Source of the DNA: Symsagittifera roscoffensis
Taxonomy: Eukaryota; Xenacoelomorpha; Acoela; Convolutidae
Reading direction: 5' to 3'
DNA: 60,000 nucleotides
Assembly: GCF_963678635.1 (NCBI RefSeq)
Contig: NC_087065.1
Location: 25,007,254 to 25,067,253 of the forward strand
Positions 31,101 through 39,967 of this stretch are shown one piece after another. The first letter of the stretch is position 1. Every line of letters begins with the position of its first letter. A program made the position numbers and the translations under genes. Under the pieces are notes generated by a model. It ran no database searches, was not told the DNA's origin, and was given only the letters and a program-made list of their open reading frames with translations.

Positions 31101-33990
31101 TTCAACGAACGGACAGGTAGGGGAAGTGGAGATCGGCAAAGAATGGATCTCGAAGGCACATCAGGACATGGGCAAACAAGTGACGAGTGATCCATTGGAG
31201 AGGAGCAAGACGAGGAACACTTCCCGGACGTGGTGGGTGGCCCTCGAAACATTGAAGGAAATGGAGGACTGCTTGAAGAAGTTGGATAGTGGAATAGCTC
31301 GCAGGCGACGCAATTGGGCCACCCAGCAGAAAGCCGAGGTTAATAAGATAGAGATGGTAAGTCATCTGAAGAGGTCCTGGCAGAGTTTGTTGAAGGATCA
31401 TTTTGAAGAGGCGATGAGAACATCCTCATCAGCACCGCCACTAATGGCGAATCCCTTCGTTAGAACTGCGGGACAATTAATGTTCACCTGGAGTCTGGTG
31501 GGAATAGAGTTGGAGACATTGACCTCGTATGACAGGCTGAAGTTGGGAAGCAAGAAGCTAGAGGTGTATCAGGCACTGATGCAACACGTGGCCAGGGACA
31601 ACTCAGGCTTGAGCCTGGCTAGGAGAAAAGATGCCACATGTTTCTTGAGATGGACAATGTCAATGATGTCTGATAGCACCATCCTGGCATGCCACCAGAG
31701 AGCAAGTGGAAGTAAAACCATGGAGAGAAGGGTCTCAACGATCATCTTGAACGTATATCAAAGTACAGGAATAGAGAAAGAAGATGGTTCCAGACTATCC
31801 TTAGAGAGCCATCGAAAGCTGGACGAGGTACGGAGGTTCTCTAATAAGAAGTTCGAGGAAGAACATGATGTTCACCGTAACCTGGCCTCGTCAGAACAGT
31901 ACTCGAGACTCAGTGAGAAGGGGGAATACCAATACGTGTCTGGAGTGCTGGGAATAGCCTACAATCCCTTCTTAGACTCGGAAGCTGGAGGAGCCCACAG
32001 AAACCATGAGGTAGCGGAGCTGCTGAAGTTTTGGACAGGAAGAATAATGGAGATAGACGCGGTGGAGAAAGAGGGGCCGAGCCTGGGCCTGATTCTTGAG
32101 AAAACACCAGAGGTGATAAGCATGCCGCGCTCAAACAAGAGAGTTGAAGTAAACATGGGCGGTGGAAATGGCTTGTTAACCACGAACTTGGGAGTGATAT
32201 GGAAGCTACTAAGACCCTCCTGGTGTCCACATCCCCATGCGAGTCTAATCGAGGAAACCACCGAGCGAGTGAGGTTAGCACCAACGGAAGATGAAGATCT
32301 GGCGAAGTTGAGTGTGCTGCATAAGTTAATCACGCCCCAGATGCAAGAGCCAAGCGAAAGGACGAGCGACCCCGGGTCAACAAAGAAATTGGAGCCGGGT
32401 AGCTGTCTGGATTCGACGTGTGGGAACGGAGAGCACATCTGCGATGGACGGTCATGCGTCAGAATACTGTCGTTTCAAAAAGAAGATCTGGTCACTTGGT
32501 TCGAAGACATCACAGAAAGGGAGAAAAGTGAAGTGCAAATAATAGCGGAATGTTACGCGAGAACCACGGTGAATATAGCGACAGCTCTCGGATTCTTCTC
32601 GAGAATGTGTGGTCTGCAGGCACTGGAGAGACTGGAGTCTGAACATCATTTAGTGACGGCGTTGAGCGTAGAATCATGGCCCGGGGTGTTGCAGGTGACT
32701 CAAAAACACATCCGGAGCTGGAAAGTTGGTCTTGAGGCGGAAATGGGATTTCCCCTGAGCGAAGCTTATGGCTTGCCATTGAACGCGAAATCACTGATAG
32801 GGTCAATGATGGCCAACTTGTGCGGAAGTCACTACCCGCTACACATGGCGATGGTGGAAGTGTCCAGCCAGAGAATACTGGTGGACAAGGCCTTCTCAGT
32901 GCCCAAGTGCGTGAGGTTGGCTCGGATGTCGCATCACTCGCACAAGTTGTTGAGAAAAATCAAAGGGACAGTACCAAAAGAATTGAGAGATGACTTAAGC
33001 GAAATCTGGGGAGAAGATCTTCTGAAGTTGGAAAGAGAAAACACAAGCGATCACGAGAGACAAAACGTGATCGGGAAACCTGTGGGAAGTACTCCGAACC
33101 TGGAAGACAACGACACGATGCACGAGAAAATGATGGAGCTTGAGCCTCTCTTGGAAGCCTCAGGGGAGCGTAATCTCAGGAGCATTGAGATCTCTCATGG
33201 GGAATGCCCATGCCACTGTTTGGCACAAACGGTGTGGTATCCAGATCACAAGAACCTTTGCCTGGTGTGGGATGTGGAAGAGATTCGGTCGATAGGACTA
33301 CCGGATCACCGGCAGAAGGTGACGCTCTTAGTAGTGAGTACGATGTTAGCTCTGAGATGGATAGAAGAGAATATAACGAAGTATCGGGAGGCGACGACGC
33401 CAACGGCTGAGTCAATATACGCGATAGACTACAGCAGGAGACTTGAGTTGTTTGAGACTGCGTGCAAAGTATTCGCCATACCAACGGAAGTCAGGCACGT
33501 ATGGAGTCGCTTGAGGTACTTTCCATGGTTTCGGGCGACACTGACGTCTTGGTTGTACAGGGCAACGAAAGATCACATGAGAAAACATCAAAAGGAGTAT
33601 CGACAGTTCCAGGCCGAGATTGGGCCGGAAGCTTTCAAGAGACCCCTGCTAACCCATCGTAATGCGATCACGACGGGATGGAAGAGAGTGGGTAAGATGT
33701 CTAGAGACAACACCAAAGCGAGGGAGTCGATACTAGAGGAAGACCTGGCGAAGAACGTGAGCTTGAGCCTGCACAACTCCTTTTGCTTGAACCGAGAAGC
33801 TAGGGTGAAGGCACTACCCAACCAAGCAAAGAGATTGCAGGAGCAGAGAGAATGGATGCGATCCTATGAACAGCTGAAGGCTTGGGAGGAGATTGTGATT
33901 AGTTCCGATGATGAAGAGGAACTGTTGAGACAGTTTGCCGCATCTAGCACTTCAGGATGCAGTACCTCCAAGGCGAAGAGCACGAGATGA
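25111..33990 (+). CDS. ORF3 of element 2: giant protein with SGNH/GDSL esterase domain
   Basis: The ORF encodes 2959 residues. A coiled-coil-like, R/E/D/Q-rich segment lies at about 150-255. Residues ~405-580 show the SGNH hydrolase blocks: IIGDSLV (Ser417), Gly438, GTND (464-467, Asn466) and KDGIHF (Asp560, His563), so the esterase triad is complete. Residues ~830-1060 look like a second, decayed copy: AGSD (841-843) in place of GDS, FAGMND (Asn893) and GDDH (1044-1047). A hydrophobic stretch at about 1191-1235 may be buried or membrane-associated. Basic KTRKRKR (1919-1925) could be a nuclear signal. Cys clusters lie at 2432-2449 and 2699-2703 (CPCHC). The C terminus has IVISSDDEEE (2928-2937), a SUMO-interaction-like motif. 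There is no signal peptide, so it is not a classical envelope despite its position. The role of residues ~1250-2900 is unknown. Confidence 0.9.
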   Translation: MADRFWNSMPTALQRPTLDELYRRLRDLDHTQIDERMAVMLNAILQLEDQGECRESATEAVLIVGYTTEGISNRAQTRWLSWNADGGVRGFDLARNPGLSNNTEHGAGEFPLPTRPTARSTGQSSSKVPSMSRAQQTTEAYPELGVLRKELEKALKERNKANLDRDQAKLDRERLQLERDQAVDERDQTLKLLEMLRAEHQQELKVRENAANRDQLKSELEKIEQRQRELDAQKGARSNERVVTSSRPESRMEVDEAPRARGRFNLDREAREHMSEGLEVWIPNDATPSLRNLETQPVRPLMDVVLPGYTPTSTSSGSQVSGASSRLKELGEKLQQQSRERATRPELPPTWREQPVRNVVIASYKKNTEGNYHKHSRLDWNAEQQARRDCFHDAAWVQYLAPPRVPEGAVHLIIGDSLVRVLTQIRSHWQTGVLSFAGAATPQMLATLDMLGMTKVYTVTLMVGTNDVSRGEARKVTRLCDKMSCLLEELRIQMDPILLTICTVPYNMMFDQHSLEMNQRVRSLNKAIREIHRNSVLPLRLLDVAERMENKGFPEDTSKDGIHFDRPRGAEWLNDVFQEHINTLEADLLETAQFTLGPPPNPPFLASRALAGRLGARVDTGDSSSSNQTRLQSATPMESEEVESSTPPTSAMSSVVVADGRREKKSRETTRLRYPEKVKELDLETLECRRELAETLGIERVSHEDLNRHHCVDWLKAHEAHFSRTKLMETTDLTGIPTKTIMGPINYRPLKQLGSPGLIAEPPKHRTGIARIRLATPAQLKVVDKLLNPGGMELPDAAYEGPRLAEDPRYGKPCGGTQLAKTLAVYDRADPAAARVIIVAGSDFEGTSPKLFWPETLVYSLPGAELNQMLTLVVAIKSEMPCEPELLLFAGMNDHLHAMGLLEQLKGKEIPTSKKIWEAIQALFAAMNEVQENVASRFGSKTKVVFTTSPGYASMPPALQFVYAVLILIAEGSEWRILMAAPNRELEPVNLRLYRSELPAAWADISHALRGFYGLADVLIVLDEVLLLEISNFARQLKFSPVIGDDHPAINQLTASLWFRSMDVKVANSTSRTRGPSNERRNVVETEKQLESMKYRLTQENGWWPFLTPRLENATNKTREEAPLLVKQIWSFLEKQLELAERRDMTVVRFVSAANEVTIGGFWREHANGELKTRRDYEILKFLSPCWEREFLAGVFGTTATIFGAFVQEILGMPISLLLALYLVYPRYLFNMGPAYMFSRGVETLRVDGYLALVLLTHGELVSFHRLMEYGEPLSMGRVHTSIETSSYKCAAGLKTLLVQYLMMQNRYMTGEDENPTSREEWEKANRGMPLLTDLCLAMRSDPMGIIRGLEEVVTCIYGPAVTYAFPDPLVITYRHSVTHLSLISVLDGAALNWCQQEVLRARMSNTVLFGKVKDAEMMVCNFRGQMQCRMGGKREGPIEMYPKFWNLNPLTADGREILRIPAWKECFALVKRELETIMEKEILPATMPEFPIVRRMTLGMNSPLVVPSIMARMRAEEMQKDFTDGWDPLFIGYTAAVYFHTSEMKVNSWTTQAKKSRGSQPPGYEVRKVLRTLEKEGLENMLPIWDDGRMIVMEGHVALVDDMKFATRKYKAPYGLEQVEIRQEGTELDAAGQLHVALTEYKKLDPATPSPLSVDTPGDKRSGPVEDRFKKILERRRHESEEESMDETLSEAGEDMEVGNTPEPGPSGEELTTQELLKDLSEENWADTATPPLIPSPRKNLELPLAGETFNMGMLLLSSEEREKNTFEGNRDIFLGSLEDDAWQEFLEEFNREVGSETTLDKFKKELWDAVVRFGEPLLIGTGLDEKARKELLNKLVELRNARSKTRKEKCEDSSTLKQKTVDKMVDDIKRDKVGTSNMIKSTNILKARAGGRQELEGVDGEVESMMIATTPSSRDVKTRKRKREVEGWGSPSVDAVSEGNLRETAPIVLARCKTAAYKNSSELRKPLEVEKEIEVSTSSTSEEDFKPQKVNVKRGSTNGQVGEVEIGKEWISKAHQDMGKQVTSDPLERSKTRNTSRTWWVALETLKEMEDCLKKLDSGIARRRRNWATQQKAEVNKIEMVSHLKRSWQSLLKDHFEEAMRTSSSAPPLMANPFVRTAGQLMFTWSLVGIELETLTSYDRLKLGSKKLEVYQALMQHVARDNSGLSLARRKDATCFLRWTMSMMSDSTILACHQRASGSKTMERRVSTIILNVYQSTGIEKEDGSRLSLESHRKLDEVRRFSNKKFEEEHDVHRNLASSEQYSRLSEKGEYQYVSGVLGIAYNPFLDSEAGGAHRNHEVAELLKFWTGRIMEIDAVEKEGPSLGLILEKTPEVISMPRSNKRVEVNMGGGNGLLTTNLGVIWKLLRPSWCPHPHASLIEETTERVRLAPTEDEDLAKLSVLHKLITPQMQEPSERTSDPGSTKKLEPGSCLDSTCGNGEHICDGRSCVRILSFQKEDLVTWFEDITEREKSEVQIIAECYARTTVNIATALGFFSRMCGLQALERLESEHHLVTALSVESWPGVLQVTQKHIRSWKVGLEAEMGFPLSEAYGLPLNAKSLIGSMMANLCGSHYPLHMAMVEVSSQRILVDKAFSVPKCVRLARMSHHSHKLLRKIKGTVPKELRDDLSEIWGEDLLKLERENTSDHERQNVIGKPVGSTPNLEDNDTMHEKMMELEPLLEASGERNLRSIEISHGECPCHCLAQTVWYPDHKNLCLVWDVEEIRSIGLPDHRQKVTLLVVSTMLALRWIEENITKYREATTPTAESIYAIDYSRRLELFETACKVFAIPTEVRHVWSRLRYFPWFRATLTSWLYRATKDHMRKHQKEYRQFQAEIGPEAFKRPLLTHRNAITTGWKRVGKMSRDNTKARESILEEDLAKNVSLSLHNSFCLNREARVKALPNQAKRLQEQREWMRSYEQLKAWEEIVISSDDEEELLRQFAASSTSGCSTSKAKSTR

Positions 33991-34420
33991 ATGGGCAAAT
34001 CGGATGGATCTTGAGTCTTGAGAGGGAAGGGGGGCTTGAGTGTGAATCCGAGTGAAACTTGGATTCACGAAAAAGAAATTTTAACAAAGTAAATATTGTT
34101 ACTAATATACTATATCTATTATATAAATCAAAATGATGCATGACAATTTCCTGATTGAATAGGACAAAAGAGATTTTTAAATGATTGGCTTGAAAAGCGA
34201 AAATTCAAAGGTGCAGGTAAATGCAGATTTTGATTGCTGTTTAGCAATAGTGTGAAAATTTTAAATGGTCGTGAATTTTGGGGTGTAGATAATCTTAAAT
34301 CTGCTGCAAACTTCTGTAAATGACCACTGGCACTGTATCTTGAGCAACACTCGGTTTTTCTGGGACTCACTGGCAGAAGACAGCGCGCGATGAGGACATC
34401 GATCTCGAGTCCGGGGAGTA
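33991..34420 (+). other. 3' untranslated region and polypurine tract of element 2
   Basis: There is no ORF. A perfect 8-bp inverted repeat, GTGAATCC/GGATTCAC, lies at 34042-34049 and 34061-34068. The region ends with TCCGGGGAGTA (34410-34420) abutting the LTR, the presumed plus-strand primer site. It is short and G-rich rather than a long purine run, but is shared with element 3. Confidence 0.65.
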
Positions 34421-35305
34421 TGTGCCAGTCGGTCATATTTGGAAGTTTGACCTTGAGAAGAGCAGAAAATACTTGATTTTGAAGTGAAATTTAATTTTTC
34501 AAAATTTCGAATGGAACATGTCATGCACGATTTTCTCGCGATAACTGAAAATCAGAAAAAGAAATGAGAACAATTTTAGAACAATTGCGGGAAAGTTGTC
34601 AGATAAAAACGAGTGGGAAATTGCTATTCGCAATTTCCATCATAGTGAACAAGAGTAGAGCTGTCCTATCTGAAATAGAAGACAGAGTATTCCCGAGAGA
34701 GCAATTATTCGAACTGGACCAGAGTGAACCTTCGACGGAAAGGTGGACAGCTTGAGGGTCCCAATGGTCCACATAAAACTTCGTTCTTGAGTTCAAACTT
34801 ACCCTTACCATTAAAACTGATAAACATTGAACTTATCTAGTTACTTTAGTTAATTCTAGAGTAGCTCACCCATTTAATTACTTCCTGTGCTTGAGCGCAT
34901 CAACATGTGAGTCCTTAATTTAAATTTCTAGAGTGTGTTTTGTGATTGTTATGTTGAGGTAAGGCGAGTTTTAGGTTGATCCATCTGAAATGGATCAAAG
35001 TTCCACTGTCTAATAAAAAGTAACTTAACGGATTGTTCCAACCCGGTTTTTAACGGCGTTCATGTATTTTGGGTATCTAGAGACCTAAGTATGGGGACGT
35101 TTCTAATTCTAGAGTGGGGGGATATTTTAGTAGTAGCCTTTAAGCTGTAACGGGTCGTAGTCTCATGTTACAAGCGAACCGAACTGGCTCCGACCGTTCT
35201 TGAGGTGGAAAAACACAAGAGATAGTGTCCCTGACCCTTGAGCCAGTGGTTGTAGGGCCTATTTTTCTTGAGCCTCATGTGTGACTGTAGTAGACGAATG
35301 TTACA
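34421..35305 (+). repeat. 3' LTR of element 2
   Basis: It is the second copy of the 885-bp LTR, with polyadenylation signal AATAAA at 35012-35017. It is preceded by GAGTCCGGGGAGTA, the presumed polypurine tract. Apparent identity with the 5' LTR implies recent insertion. Confidence 0.95.
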
Positions 35306-35525
35306 ATGTGGTTGTGTTCGCATGTAAACGAAAGCTGATCAAAAGTCGTTTGACTGATGGCCTAAAAATGGTAACTTTTTACTTTGCCCTAAACAGACCA
35401 GAAAATCAACTGGCAAGGTCGAGACGGTGAAAAACGAGTAGGATTAAGGTAACTGACGCCTGCCAGTCGTTAATAGGTACTTTTTCTACGCTCCGTCGCT
35501 GTGTAGTATTTGGGCGAATGTTACA
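35306..35525 (+). repeat. 3' LTR of element 3, second part
   Basis: It directly follows the 3' LTR of element 2. It contains TTCGCATGTAA, GAGACGGTGAAAAAC and CCAGTCGT, and ends GGGCGAATGTTACA, all in the order seen in the element 1 LTR. Joined to 11678-12341 it makes a full LTR of about 884 bp. The first bases ATG repeat the last three bases before element 2 (12339-12341). Confidence 0.85.
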
Positions 35526-36008
35526 AGAAGCAATTGTGATAAAAAACAGTCCAAACTTGAAGATTTACCGAATTTAAATTTTTCGAGAAAGCCCATTGTA
35601 AAATTGAAAGTTTGATGGTGATTTTGATTGTCGCCCCGGAAATGTAAGAAAGTATTTTAGGTTTGAGTATTGTTAGTAGGGCGCCTTTAGGGGTGCATGG
35701 CTGTTGTTAGTATGGCTCCTAAAAGGGTTCATGGAGCCTATTATGGGTGCTTTTCAGGTGCCATGAACACTTTACCCCTGCATAATTTGTCGGGAGAGTT
35801 TTTCGTAGATGAAGTCTTCAACATGTGTTAGTATGGCTTTTCGGTGCTTTATCGGAGAAATTTATTTGTTGCATTTTTTTCAACGGAAAATTTAAAAAAA
35901 TCAGCTGAATAACTACAAGTTTGATACCCTTTCTTATAAATACAAATTTGCAACAACTGATAGGAATGCTTACAGGAATGGATAAGGATTAGTTTCGAAT
36001 GGTTTTAG
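35526..36008 (+). other. Host DNA left of the first visible myotubularin exon
   Basis: It is AT-rich single-copy-looking DNA with no supported gene. It may be promoter/5' UTR or intron. The first exon seen could be internal, because TTTTAG precedes it at 36003-36008. Confidence 0.4.
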
Positions 36009-36142
36009 CCTGTTTCGATTATGTGCCGGTTGTTGAGCTGCCTGAGATTGGGAAGCGACAGCAAGGGTACTTAACTCTGACAAACTTTAGACTGCGATTC
36101 CACAGGCAGCAGATCAAAGACAAAGAGGTGTCGAAGTGTGAG
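36009..36142 (+). CDS. Myotubularin-related gene, exon A (start of PH-GRAM domain)
   Basis: The exon is bounded by TTTTAG and GAG|GTAAGT. It encodes a segment with GYLTLTNFRLRF, the typical beta-strand signature of the PH-GRAM domain at the N terminus of myotubularin-family lipid phosphatases, which bind phosphoinositides at endosomal membranes. The exon ends in phase 0, matching the next exon. If there is no upstream exon, translation could start at the ATG at 35999 in the same frame; this cannot be settled here. Confidence 0.7.
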
Positions 36143-37188
36143 GTAAGTGAATCTACTCGAAAATTTGTTTTACGATTTTCACACCAAATAGAATAATTGC
36201 ATTTCAAATGCCATTGCTTTTGCTAGTGCAAAAGCCAAATAATCTGATTATATCAGCTGATAAATATACGCTACAAGCTAGTTGTATCAATCGAACAGAG
36301 CCATTTTGTTGACCGTGCAACGTGTAATAAATGTTCTGATCATTTGAAAATGGAGGAGGAACTTTGTATTCGGGTGTGTTTGTTTAGTGTACTTTTCTGT
36401 TTTCCACGCAAAATCAGTTACCACAAGTAATTATACGACTGGGTTGCTATATATCATCTTAGAGCCTTTTCAGTCGTGATTCGAACGGCATTAAACAATT
36501 TTCAAAAATGTTCCTAGTGTCGAGAAAAACCGGATTGAAATTTTTGTCCTAATTTCGAGCTAAGAAGGTAAGCGTCCACGATTGCAATAACTAATTTACA
36601 CTTAATTCAAGCCATAAAAATATAGTTTTATTTTAGTAAAGTTAGTTTGTGGAGTTTTAGGCGCCGTTTTGTGAATAAAAAATTCAAATAATTTCTGCAA
36701 AAAAGATCCTTTTTTACAATGTTTTGACGATTTTCTTGTAATTTTTCTCCGAAATCTGTTATGTATTAGTAATAGTAGTATAGGATTTAGAGCATCTGCT
36801 CTAGGGCTATTTAACTGGCCTATTTTAATATGACTGTCGAATTCACCTAATTTCTATTTTTTTCCGTTCAGATCTTTTTTCACACGACACTAGCCGCACG
36901 GCACTAATTTTCAAAACGACACTAATTTGACAAATTTTTTTTTTGCTTTTTTTAAGACTATCGTTGTAACATTCTGTGCTACTTAAACAGTTATCGGCTT
37001 TCCTTGTTGTTATAGCCCATCATTAATATTCCTCTCGGGTTCATCAGGGACTTTAAAGTTACTACAGCCTCGACTAACAACAAATGCGAGATAGTCTTCT
37101 ATACCAGGGTTAGACAACGAGCGTATCTCAAGAAAGACTGAATTAAGACATCTCTCTTTTGCTGAAAATTGAGGTATTTCCGTTTCAG
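36143..37188 (+). other. Intron A-B of the myotubularin-related gene
   Basis: It is T-rich and noncoding. It contains one copy each of two diverged intronic repeats (36345-36390, related to 39348-39390; 36915-37020, related to 41541-41640). Confidence 0.6.
36915..37020 (+). repeat. Dispersed intronic repeat R2, copy 1
   Basis: ACGACACTAATTTGAC and AACATTCTGTGCTACTT occur here and, with the same spacing order, at 41541-41640. The copies are diverged between these anchors. Confidence 0.65.
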
Positions 37189-37344
37189 CTGATAGTAGAT
37201 CTAACTTTTGAGATCAGACAAACACAGAAGAGTTCAGCAGAGGCAATGTTAATCAGCGGCGATAGTAGTGGCAACAATAAACTAACATGGAAGAACCAAA
37301 GGGACATTCTCATCAGGAACTTTGTTCAGCTTGCATTCCCCCTT
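37189..37344 (+). CDS. Myotubularin-related gene, exon B (PH-GRAM domain, second half)
   Basis: The acceptor is TTTCAG (ends 37188) and the donor CTT|GTGAGT, with both ends in phase 0. It encodes 52 residues ending ILIRNFVQLAFPL, which fits the last strands of the PH-GRAM domain. A serine/asparagine-rich loop (SGDSSGNNK) sits in the middle. The similarity is weaker than for the other exons, but position, phase and splice sites all fit. Confidence 0.6.
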
Positions 37345-37681
37345 GTGAGTGTTTCTCCTATTCTAGACATCATTTCAGTCGTCGTTCTAAAAAGCGAAAT
37401 TGAAAAGTTTAATCTCTAATACATGTTGTTGATATGAATGACAAAACATTTGACTTATGTTCAGACTTGATTTAAATGATTGATATCTTGTAAATTACCG
37501 CAAAATTGTATATCCAAATTTCCAGAACAATGCTAACACATCATTAGACCAGTCTCTGTGTTTCTCACATCAAACTAAGCTATCGCGAAGGTACATTTTG
37601 GTACATCATCAGCGAGCCGTCATCAACTCAATCATAAGATGTATTCAGCAATCATGTAAAATTTCATCATTTCGCCAATCA

Positions 37682-37987
37682 GTGTGTCGCTTCAAAAATC
37701 TCTTGACATGGCTGGAAATAACGACGATCTTTACAGAAATCCCAGCATGGAAACATATAAAAGAGTAGCTCCTCCAGTGTCTCAAGGGTAGAAGCGGTTC
37801 GCTCAACGCCGCCTGAAAAATCAATTGGCTTCTTGGGAAGCTCTAATCGATCCTGTAGTAGGACTATGTGATCGTCAAGGATCCAATTTCTGAGAGTTTG
37901 AAGTCCTTCAGTTCGACCAGTGATCTCTACGTAGGAGCTTTGGAAGGCGAGGAGCTGGAGATAGCACTTGACACATGCTCCGAACTG
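37682..37987 (-). other. Unidentified open frame without ATG at its start (possible exon or gene remnant)
   Basis: On the minus strand 102 codons are open between two stop codons. The translation has coding-like content (segments such as LQTLRNWILDDHIVLLQDRLEL, shortened here to its motif LRNWILDD, and LETLEELLFYMFPCWDF). Base composition is balanced, unlike the T-rich flanks. Only an internal Met is present. No family was recognised. It could be an exon of a nested gene, a pseudogene fragment or chance. Confidence 0.3.
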
Positions 37988-38090
37988 TCATCCAAGACCA
38001 CTGAATTGATTGAAACTTTTGCATTCATTTTTTGTTCCTTTTTTAATAGTTAATAGAAAATAACGTAAAGGGATTTTTCTTATGCCCAAT

Positions 38091-38413
38091 TGCTCCTGTA
38101 GGATATGCAGGTTGTTTGGGTGCAAAATTGTAAGCAAAGTTGTACAGTACATTTAGGAACATTTGGATCTCGGTGTTTTGACCAACCATTTTTTTTATCG
38201 GTTCTACTATCGGTTATGAGCAAGAAAATAGAGTTAATATATCCCGAATCCTCTTTATATTGTTAGTAATTGATTTTTATACTGCAAAAAACCTTGATTT
38301 TTTAATCCTTCGTTATCTCAAATAGAATTTATTCGAGTTTTTCACCTTTCATCTGAGACATCTTTTGATGCTCGGCTTTTTATTTTGTATCTCAAGTGGT
38401 GCGAAGCTGTGCG
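38091..38413 (+). repeat. Dispersed intronic repeat R1, copy 1
   Basis: It shares with 41011-41345, in the same order, GGATATGCAG.TTGTTTGG, GTACATTTAGGAA, TTTTGACC, TCGGTTATGAG-like and CAAGTGGTGCGAAGCT blocks. The copies are diverged with small indels. Confidence 0.7.
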
Positions 38414-38710
38414 TTTTGACCTGACCTCTGCGTTTCCTCTCGGCTTAATAGCAAGTCATACCATTCTTACCAAGAGTTGCTTCTCGTGTATCCAGCTGCT
38501 ACACATAGCTCGACAAAATACAAAACAGAAAGAAAGGCTTCAATATTGGAATCTTGTTTTTTAAAGCATCCTGTGAGTTATGGTCCATCTCAATGGGTTA
38601 GGCGACGCATCGTAAGAAACATTGACAAACACCAAACGTTTGCTCTGGCTGCGAATTATCGCATTCGCGCGTAAAGGCAGACAGTCTAACGCTAGATGTG
38701 TCATATGTAG

Positions 38711-38908
38711 GATCAGGAGAACTTCGATGACTGTCGACTGTTTGCCTACCTACACAAGAAGGACAGTGAGCCAGACCCTGGCTGGAAGTATTACCAGGGA
38801 CTGCGCCAGGAGTACAAGCGCATCCTGGACGAGCAGAAGAGCCACTCGCAGTTCTGGAGGGAGGAGGACAACCTCAACTACAACATCACAGAGACATACC
38901 CCGAGTTT
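38711..38908 (+). CDS. Myotubularin-related gene, exon C (linker between PH-GRAM and phosphatase)
   Basis: The acceptor is TATGTAG and the donor TTT|GTACGT. The 66 codons include LFAYLHKKD, GWKYY, EYKR, QFWREEDNLNYNI and TETYPEF. This is the family pattern of a short hydrophobic segment, a GW motif, an EY.R motif and a (C/E)TYP motif before the catalytic domain. The GC-rich coding sequence stands out from the T-rich introns. A further small exon between B and C cannot be excluded. Confidence 0.85.
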
Positions 38909-39154
38909 GTACGTACTATCATAGCCATATTTGACAGACTCTTGCAGCCCATAGCAATTGAGTTCAAGTCTATTTTGTTCGAAAAGACATTTTTAGGATC
39001 AATTCAAAACTATAATGCTCAGCAGAGGAACTACATTAGTGCGAAACAGAAGAAAGATTTTCGTCTGCAAGAATTGAATGGGGGTTGCTGATGGCAGCGG
39101 AATAAAACAATCTTGAGGTCACTGAGAGCTTACCGAGGTATTTGCGCTGTTTAG

Positions 39155-39229
39155 TTTTATGTGCCGAGCAAAGTGAAGCATGAAGAGCTCAGAGCAGTGA
39201 AAGAATTCCGAACAAAAGGTAGAATTCCG
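39155..39229 (+). CDS. Myotubularin-related gene, exon D
   Basis: This is a 25-codon exon between TGTTTAG and CCG|GTGAGT, in phase 0 at both ends. It encodes FYVPSKV...FRTKGRIP, the conserved entry into the phosphatase domain (FRSKGRIPV in family members), and joins exon E to give GRIPVLSW. Confidence 0.9.
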
Positions 39230-39967
39230 GTGAGTCATGTTTGCATACCCTGCTCGCTAGCTAAACTAGTCTTAATGTTAATGATTCATGACATTGTCCC
39301 ACTCATTTCTGGTGTAGTTAACAGAATGATTTTTTGCGATTTTGCTCCAAAAATGGGGAGGAATTTTGTATTCGGGTGTGTTTTAGTTTCTTCTTTTTGA
39401 GCATAATGAACGTAGTGAAGATCTCCTATTTCAGTTTTGGTGATTTTTTTTGGGTTTTTTTTTCATAGGAATAAGTTTCAAACATGCTCTAACAACAACA
39501 GATATGCTTTCATTACACCTGCGAAGCGAGTGTATTAGTACGAACCTTCTTTTTTCCAACCTAAGTCGAAAATATTGGTGCGGCACCCCAGTAATAGTGG
39601 GCACCTTTACCGTTTTTTGATAGCATGCGTTTTGACATCCAAATAGTAGTAAGTTAACACAGTTGATGCATTTTTAATTATTCAAATGAACCGAAAAAAG
39701 TGATGTTTCAAACAACATAACGATAAGGAAAACTCGATTTTAAAATGTTCCAAGTCAATATATCGCAATTTTTTGAAATCGTTCATGCTTTGCGATTTGT
39801 TACATGCAAAATAAATTTGGATGCCTTCAGTTTGTTATATTCCAAATTATTACATGCAAAATGAGTCTATTTGTATTCGATGACACTTTTGCTGAATGGC
39901 ATTGGCAAGTTAAATATTAGCATATGTAGTTGATTATTCGTGACTATTCGTGTTTGTCGGTTGATAA

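Larger units (their letters stand above)
12342..35305 (+). mobile_element. Element 2: giant (22,964 bp) Ty3/gypsy element with esterase ORF
   Basis: It is bounded by two 885-bp direct LTRs with TGT...ACA ends and no difference seen by eye. In order it holds 5' LTR, primer-binding site, leader with tandem repeats, gag ORF, gag-pol ORF, a 2959-codon third ORF, polypurine tract and 3' LTR. It interrupts an older LTR of a related family, with at most a 3-bp (ATG) target duplication visible. Typical Ty3/gypsy elements are 5-10 kb. The extra length is in the leader (2.5 kb), an enlarged Pol (about 400-residue acidic linker and 400-residue C-terminal extension) and ORF3 (8.9 kb). Confidence 0.95.
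37345..38710 (+). other. Intron B-C of the myotubularin-related gene
   Basis: It holds an unexplained open minus-strand frame (37682-37987), listed separately, and a copy of a roughly 330-bp dispersed repeat (38091-38413). No other coding region is supported. Confidence 0.55.

Noticed and set aside
25133-33821. Minus-strand ORFs opposite ORF3 of element 2 (up to 273 codons)
   Set aside because: Antisense shadows of a GC-balanced coding frame; no domain recognisable.
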